Assembly: GCF_001039355.2 (NCBI RefSeq)
Contig: NW_019773881.1
Location: forward strand, 207,904 to 248,906
Length of the DNA stretch: 41,003 nt
Direction of reading: 5' to 3'
Source: Lingula anatina
Lineage: Eukaryota > Brachiopoda > Lingulata > Lingulida > Lingulidae
The position numbers were made by a program, and so were the translations under genes. How positions within the stretch are numbered: position 1 is the first letter of the stretch; each line of letters starts with the position of its first letter. Of the stretch, positions 35,338-41,003 are shown one piece after another. Below the pieces are notes generated by a model, which saw only the letters and a list, made by a program, of their open reading frames with translations, did no database searches and was not told where the DNA came from.

Positions 35338-37346
35338 AGAATAGGCAATGTATTTTTGTTTGCTTGTTGAATTCGATTAATGAACCAATGTCACAATGAC
35401 ATCAAAGAGATAATAAAAAGTCATTAAAACAGGATTTTAATCCTTATTTTCATTTATCAGTCAGCAAAATAGGAAAAAACTGATAAAAAATGATTTGGCA
35501 AAAATTCCACATTAAATGTCATGTCTATATATGCATTAGGTTTAGCATCCCCTGCACACATATTGACTTTTTTATTAAAATAACACATTGATTCTGTTTA
35601 TATATTCCAAAAATCCATTATGCCTCACATCTTGCTATCATATATTTAAAAAAAAGAAATATAAAAATAGCTGCACAGGATTTTGCTTAAACGCAAGAGA
35701 ATATAAACAATTTTGAAAAATGTTCCACTGGCAACTTTATTTTATATGAGTACCAGTCATTAATGCTTATATATACATGAAGTTGATGTGTAGGGCATTA
35801 GATCGCGCATATGTGCAAGCATGCTGGATTTGTAACAGCAATGTAACAATGTTATGTTGCAATAAAACAGGCACGAATAATAATGGTACTGAATAATTAA
35901 CTGCAACCATGTATTTGAATCGTCTTTCTCTCGGAAAAATAGATGCAATTTAGAGCAGCGACATTATGCACAGTTATCAATTGAATGTGAGATAGGATGA
36001 ATAAAATCTTCAAAGTCTGTTACAGTGCCGCCTGAAATTCCCCTTACTTACTCTGCGGGTCGCTGCGGGTTGTTCAGACGGCCTGGCTCGGTAACTATGG
36101 AAATAACATTGTCATCCATGCGCTGTTTGGTTTCTGTTAACAAAAGTGCCATGCCATGCCCGTTGGGTAATTATCGTGACAAACTTTCTGCTAACAAAAG
36201 AGCCTAACCCTAGCTCGCTGAGATAAAGATCGAAGCTGAGCGTGGTCGCAATTAAGTGTTCGTCCAAGCGTTATTTGACAAGGCGAAGGGTGGCCGGCCG
36301 AAAGACTGACTCCTTGGGTCTGTAGCACACCAAGTAGAAAGTGCGAACGTGACCGGCGTAAATATTATTAAAGTAGGTAGATCACAATCCGCTAGGGGCG
36401 CTACAGTCGTAACTGTCCACGGGCAGTGAAGTGTAAAACTGAAGTCGGCCTGCTGACAGTTCGCCTATGGAACCCCTTTTTTAAATCTCTCTTTTAGCGC
36501 CGCGTAAAAAAACTAATACAAGCCATTAACTAAATAAGTTGTAAATCAAAGAGTAAAATCCGGTCACGTGATTTTCCCATGTTGCAGTCTTTGACAAGTT
36601 TCGGTTCTGCTTGTTTTAAGCTTTGCCTCTACAAAATGATAAAAAAATTCAGGTAAGTGCTGGTATCATATTTTTGAAATTTATATCCAGCAAAGTTTAT
36701 GAAATTTGCTATATTATGTACAAAAATCATGAAATTTGAAGGTTGCGAAGTATAGTTAATTTAATCCGCAATATTACATGATGTGAAAATTACCACAGGG
36801 AAATAGCTTTGCCCTGATTAGTCACAGGCTATGTGAGCCAGACAATAGGCTGAGCACACAAAGACACACAGGGTGCTCTGCTGCGCCTGAGTGATCACTG
36901 CTGGTCAGTGGGCACAGGTTTTGAGCTGAGAAGTGTGGACACTTTTGGTGGATTTTTGCAGTTAAAAAACTTCAATATCTTTGTTGCTTGTAGGAATATT
37001 TAAAAAATTCCAAATGATTTCATCCGGTTTTTGCATTACCTTTCAGATGATATAAGTATTTTAATTTTCTGATCAGTTTGAAAATTTTTCTGATATACCT
37101 AATTAAAGAAATTAGCCTAAATTTTGATACAACTGTTTCTCTTTCATTCTTTGATATTAACTCCGCACCTATGTTATACAAAACGATAGGAATAGTTCAT
37201 CTTTACGATCTAAACTCAAAACCAAAAACCTTCTTCATACTTAAAAGAATCATAGAAAATTAATGTAAAAAGCTGGGTTATAATATCTCGGGCTAACTTC
37301 ACTGTTTGGCACGTGTCATCTGACATTAATTAACAATCAGTTCAGG
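35338..37346 (+). repeat. 1.27-kb repeat block, copy 2, with insertion
   Basis: Near-identical to 31123-32399, apart from a few substitutions, short indels and the 728-bp insertion at 36374-37101. The flanking sequences of the two copies differ on both sides, so each copy is bounded at AGAATAGG and TTCAGG. Confidence 0.9.
36374..37101. mobile_element. 728-bp insertion with 7-bp target duplication
   Basis: ATTAAAG lies directly on both sides (36367-36373 and 37102-37108) and occurs once at the matching empty site in copy 1 (32146-32152). The ends are inverted: TAGGTAGATCA on the left and TAGGTATATCA on the right strand. No transposase is encoded. The 7-bp duplication and TAGGT ends do not let me name the superfamily. 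Confidence 0.85.
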
Positions 37347-37602
37347 TTAGCTTTATTCATGCCGGGTAAACACAGCGATTTAGCTCTGACTATTACATAA
37401 TCACTACTGTGTGACACGCGTCGTCTAAAATTAATGTTAACATTGCGATGTCGCTCTTCAATCCAAACTATTCAATTTTACCTAATTCTTAATAATCTGA
37501 CACGTGTCAACAGGATTGTTTGTGTCTCTGGACTTCCTAAATGGCCAGTTAGTATTTTGTATAATATGACATGTTTATGTCACTGAAAATGAAGGCCATT
37601 AA

Positions 37603-38042
37603 GTGTCGCGACAAGCCATTTACTATGTGTTAAAGAAATACGACGAAGGGTTTGGTATTGCCGATAAGACACGCAGTGGACGTCCTTCAAAGGTTGACCT
37701 GCGCTACATGAACGTTATAGACGAGGAGATGACCAAGAATGATGAATTGGTGGCCTCAAAACTAAAAACACGTCTCTTTGAGCGAACAGGTAATTTTATT
37801 GAGCAGCATGGTATGAATTGGTTTCGCACCCCTCCAGAAAGCCCGGGCCTCAACCCTATTGAAAACGTATGGGCTCAAATCAAACACCACCTGCATTAAG
37901 CCGACCACGAGAGATCAACTTGTTGAAGGCATTAGAGAGGCATGGAAAATATTAACGCAGAAAAGAGTAATAAATATATCAATCACCTAAAGAAGGTGAT
38001 TCCAGCGGTAATTGAGAGAGAAGGTCGTGCATCAGGCTATTA
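37603..38042 (+). pseudogene. Tc1/mariner transposase with internal deletion
   Basis: The first part matches the N-terminal paired-type helix-turn-helix region (SRQAIYYVLKKYDEG, TRSGRPSKVD, IDEEMTKNDELVASKLKTRL). It then jumps in frame to the C-terminal DDE region (NWFRTPPESPGLNPIENVWA, with the third catalytic acidic residue region). The central catalytic core is missing. A TAA follows HHLH, and the remaining tail (TRDQLVEGIREAWKIL, HLKKVIPAVIEREGRASGY) lies in other frames. It cannot make an active enzyme. Confidence 0.8.
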
Positions 38043-38089
38043 AACTAGCAACACATTTAATAAAAATAATAAGACATTGATATTCAATT

Positions 38090-38735
38090 AGTAGGCTTGT
38101 TAAGGACCAAAAATTGGCTAAACGCTGCATTTTGGAGTATAAATGTCTAACTTGGCAAAAATGTTCCTTGGGCCAAAATATTTTTTTATCCAAAGAGACA
38201 CGCTCTATCGATGCATAAATAAGCATAAATTATGCAAATTAGGTGCCAAAATATATAATATATCAAATTTCCACTAATTTTTGGCCTAGAAGCATGTATA
38301 GATTATCATTTTGTGCCTTAAATCAAAGATGGCCGCCACCCGCCATTTTGAAAGTGGACATAATTTTGCTGTTTTATGTTGAATTTTGAAGCGTTTGGTC
38401 TACATAGACTATATATATATATCGATTCCTACTATTTTGAGGGTGCAAAAGACATTTTTGATATTGTTTTGGTGATAGAAGGTGATTTGAAGGGACAAAG
38501 AGGGTGTTTTTAGTGCCTACCAAGATATGTTTGAACGCTGCAAAGCCATGGATATTGATAACCCGTATTCAAATATATCTCAATACAATATTTTGTTATA
38601 TACCATCGCTATTCGACTATATTATGAGCAAAAAAATCTCATTTTTACCATTATGGAGGCCATTGGTGGCCGTTTTATCCAAGATGGCCACCAAAAACCA
38701 TTTTGAAATTGGGCATAATTCGTTATTTTGAAACT
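38090..38735 (+). repeat. Left arm of a long inverted repeat
   Basis: Matches the reverse complement of 40408-41003 almost throughout: AGTAGGCTTGTTAAGG, CCAAAGAGACACGCTCTATC, GGTGATAGAAGGTGATTTGA and GCCATTGGTGGCC. It has about 45 extra bases at 38275-38325. No coding content. Confidence 0.9.
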
Positions 38736-39420
38736 TTATGTATTACATCTTTGTAAACGAGTAATACGTCGTTTTATATTATTATCTGGTGCAGAATACA
38801 TTATCTGTTTCATAAAATGTGCGTACAAACTATTTTAGCCTCCAAAATCAATATACATGTAGGCTTAAGTTGTCACATAGACTTTCATGTGCCATGTAGT
38901 CTAATTAATACAAAATGTTTTATAAAATCCTAAAGAGCTTGAAAAAAGTGTAAGAGACCAAAATGGCTTAATTAAAGGTAAAAAATACATACTTGGTGCT
39001 TTTTAGACAATTGGTAGCCATTTTGATCCTCAAATCCAAGATGGCCGCCAGTCACAATTTTGAAATACGCATAGGCATAACTCATCAATTCGAAGCTATT
39101 ACTCTTACACTAGCATGTTATACGTCCTTTCTTATCATTTGGGTTGTAGAAGTCACGTGTCTTATCTCTTGTGAGATATAATACAAAAATAAAATATTAC
39201 AAGGCTCCAACACCAATATAGGCTTCCGTCTTCACCTTCGCTTGTATACGTCTTGAAGTCAAATCTGTGCAAAAAATTTTATATAACAATTTTAAAATGG
39301 TTTTGCCAGACATAGATTAAGTGCAAGAGACCAGCATGGTTGATTCGACTTTACGGTGACTACTGTTAGCTTTTCTTTTGTTCATATCCAAGAGCCTGTC
39401 GCTATTTTAAAATTATGGCA
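38325..39420 (+). repeat. ~355-bp spaced repeat with an AAGATGGCC core
   Basis: AAGATGGCC(G/A)CC followed by a CATTTTGAAA-like block occurs at about 38326, 38681 and 39038, with a decayed form near 39390; in the right arm it recurs inverted near 40443 and 40808. Spacing is 355-363 bp. The core resembles the YY1 site consensus; binding is not shown. Confidence 0.6.
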
Positions 39421-40407
39421 TAATTTACCTTTTTTGAGCTGTTGGACTTTCATATGATCGTAATTCATCAATTGTTACTATTTTGGAAGTACATAATTAA
39501 TTTCTGGTGTTGTTCTGGTGACAGAGGATAATAAAAAAGGCATAAGATGATTCCAAGATGAATTTTCCTGTAGTTGTCATATGCTGTAGATGTTTTGTGC
39601 TTGTTCGTCCATTGGAAGCAATGAGAACTATGTAGTCGCCTTGTGGATTTCTATTGGTAGTGAGGTGACTTGTATGGCCAAATCATGCTAGGAAGGATCA
39701 CTGGCACTGTCAACTAGGAAAGGAGGCTGCTTCCTGGACTTTTTTTTGCATTATCCCTCTTGCTTACCTGCGCAGCTGCTGCTTTCTAGTTGGTTTTGCA
39801 GATTCCTTCTTTTGTGTAAAGATACCACTTTCCTCTGATGCGACATGTTCCCATGCATTGATGTTTCTCTGGAAACTGGATTTTAATATATTGTTTGGCT
39901 GTTCCTCATAGGACACTGACAAAACCTCAATTATTACTGGCTGTTGTATTATTGGCCTACCAGAGCTGATCATGCATGTTTCTTTTTGCTGTGCTGCTGT
40001 ATAATTTTGCAGACAAGATCTGGAGCTATTTCAAAGCAAAGTCCATTTGCTTGCCTTTCACGGCCATTTACGCATCAACACAACTAACCAAGTTCCATAG
40101 TATTATAAGACGACACATTTTTCGCCCTTCAAATCTTCTGGACTATATTTAACATGCAAATGCAAGCCCCAGTGGCTTTTTGGTTCACATTGACCAGTAA
40201 AAGATTAATAATATACTACCACTACGTATATTTATTTATTGCTTACCTTTAAATTAATTAGTATCTTTTGGTGGGTGGTCACCTAAGATAAATCTAGATG
40301 ATATATTTGAGCATGTGGTTCGGGTTCCACATTTTTGTAACAGACTCAACGAAACCCATCTTGGATCTTGCAAATATGACGTATGGCACGCTTATGAAGG
40401 TGTGATA
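38736..40407. other. Spacer between the inverted arms
   Basis: AT-rich. A 69-codon minus-strand frame (39973-39764) has no recognised domain. No transposase was seen between the arms. Confidence 0.5.
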
Positions 40408-41003
40408 GTTTCAAAATTATGCCCAATTTCAAAATGGTTTTTGGTGGCCATCTTGTATTTGAAGGATAAAAGGGCCACCAATGGCTTCCATAATGGTAAA
40501 AATGAGTTTTTTTGCTCATAATTTAGTCCAATATCGATAGTATGTAACAAAAAATTGCAATGAAATATATTTGAATACGGGTTATCAATATCCATGGTTT
40601 TGCAGCGTTCACACATATCTTGGTAGGCACTTAAAACACCCTCTTTGTCCCTTCAAATCACCTTCTATCACCAAAACAATATCACAAATGTCTTTTGCAC
40701 CCTCAAAATAGTAGGAATCGATATATATATCAAGTATATATAGACCAAACGCTTCAAAATTCAACATAAAACAGCAAAATTATGTCCACTTTCAAAATGG
40801 CGGGTGGCGGCCATCTTGGATGTAGTGGAAATTTGATATATTACATATTTTGGCACCTAATTTGCATAATTTATGCTAATTTATGCATCGATAGAGCGTG
40901 TCTCTTTGGATAAAAAAATTATTTTGGCCCAAGGAACATTTATGCCAAGTTAGACATTTGTACTATAAAATGCAGCGTTTGACCCCTTAACAAGCCTACT
41001 AAA
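40408..41003 (-). repeat. Right arm of a long inverted repeat (continues past the window)
   Basis: Inverted partner of 38090-38735. The match reaches the last bases of the window (CTTAACAAGCCTACTAAA), so the arm may continue beyond it. Confidence 0.9.

Overview
The window looks like AT-rich animal genomic DNA. Genes are split by GT-AG introns, coding density is low, and the space between exons is filled with transposon remnants, simple repeats and inverted-repeat elements. The recognisable genes are PARP2, a VWDE-like gene, a GAL3ST-like gene and a ZNF862/KIAA1586-like hAT transposase gene. These fit a (probably marine) invertebrate such as a deuterostome or lophotrochozoan; the species cannot be fixed from sequence alone. 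Five single-N gaps (4587, 6770, 15259, 22972, 32440) mark contig joins, and two of them carry unmerged contig overlaps.

Layout. 1-6300 is non-genic: a 515-bp TTAA-flanked MITE, a CAGGGC-ended MITE, an array of diverged ~320-350 bp modules with an inverted counterpart at 5885-6190, and a ~161-bp tandem array ending in a GC-rich tract and a 14-bp-stem hairpin. 6314-11168 is read as a hAT DNA transposon on the minus strand. It has CAGGGGTC ends, GGGAAAG-rich subterminal repeats and a multi-exon transposase gene with one apparent frameshift, plus a nested MITE in an intron. 11615-15588 (+) holds the last seven coding exons of PARP2: the helical regulatory domain and the complete ADP-ribosyltransferase domain with its H-Y-E triad. 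15589-23150 is intergenic with several small inverted-repeat elements.

23175-29918 (-) is a VWDE-like gene with ten recognisable exons: a VWD domain, furin-like sites, an EGF-like domain and three 37-residue Cys modules. It carries three in-frame stops and two frame breaks, so I call it a pseudogene. 30322-31030 (-) is the 3' part of a galactose-3-O-sulfotransferase gene with a Trp-to-stop change and a frameshift. 31123-41003 is repeat territory: two near-identical 1.27-kb blocks (one split by a 728-bp insertion with a 7-bp target duplication), a third diverged fragment, a degenerate 15-16 bp minisatellite, a tRNA-like segment, an internally deleted Tc1/mariner transposase, and long inverted arms (38090-38735 and 40408 to the window end) carrying a ~355-bp repeat with an AAGATGGCC core.

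The genes do not form a pathway. The main story is a DNA-repair gene (PARP2) with a hAT element antisense just upstream of its last seven exons, next to a block of two decaying genes. I see no clearly new gene system. The most unusual items are the hAT element, the clustered gene lesions and the structured repeat arrays.
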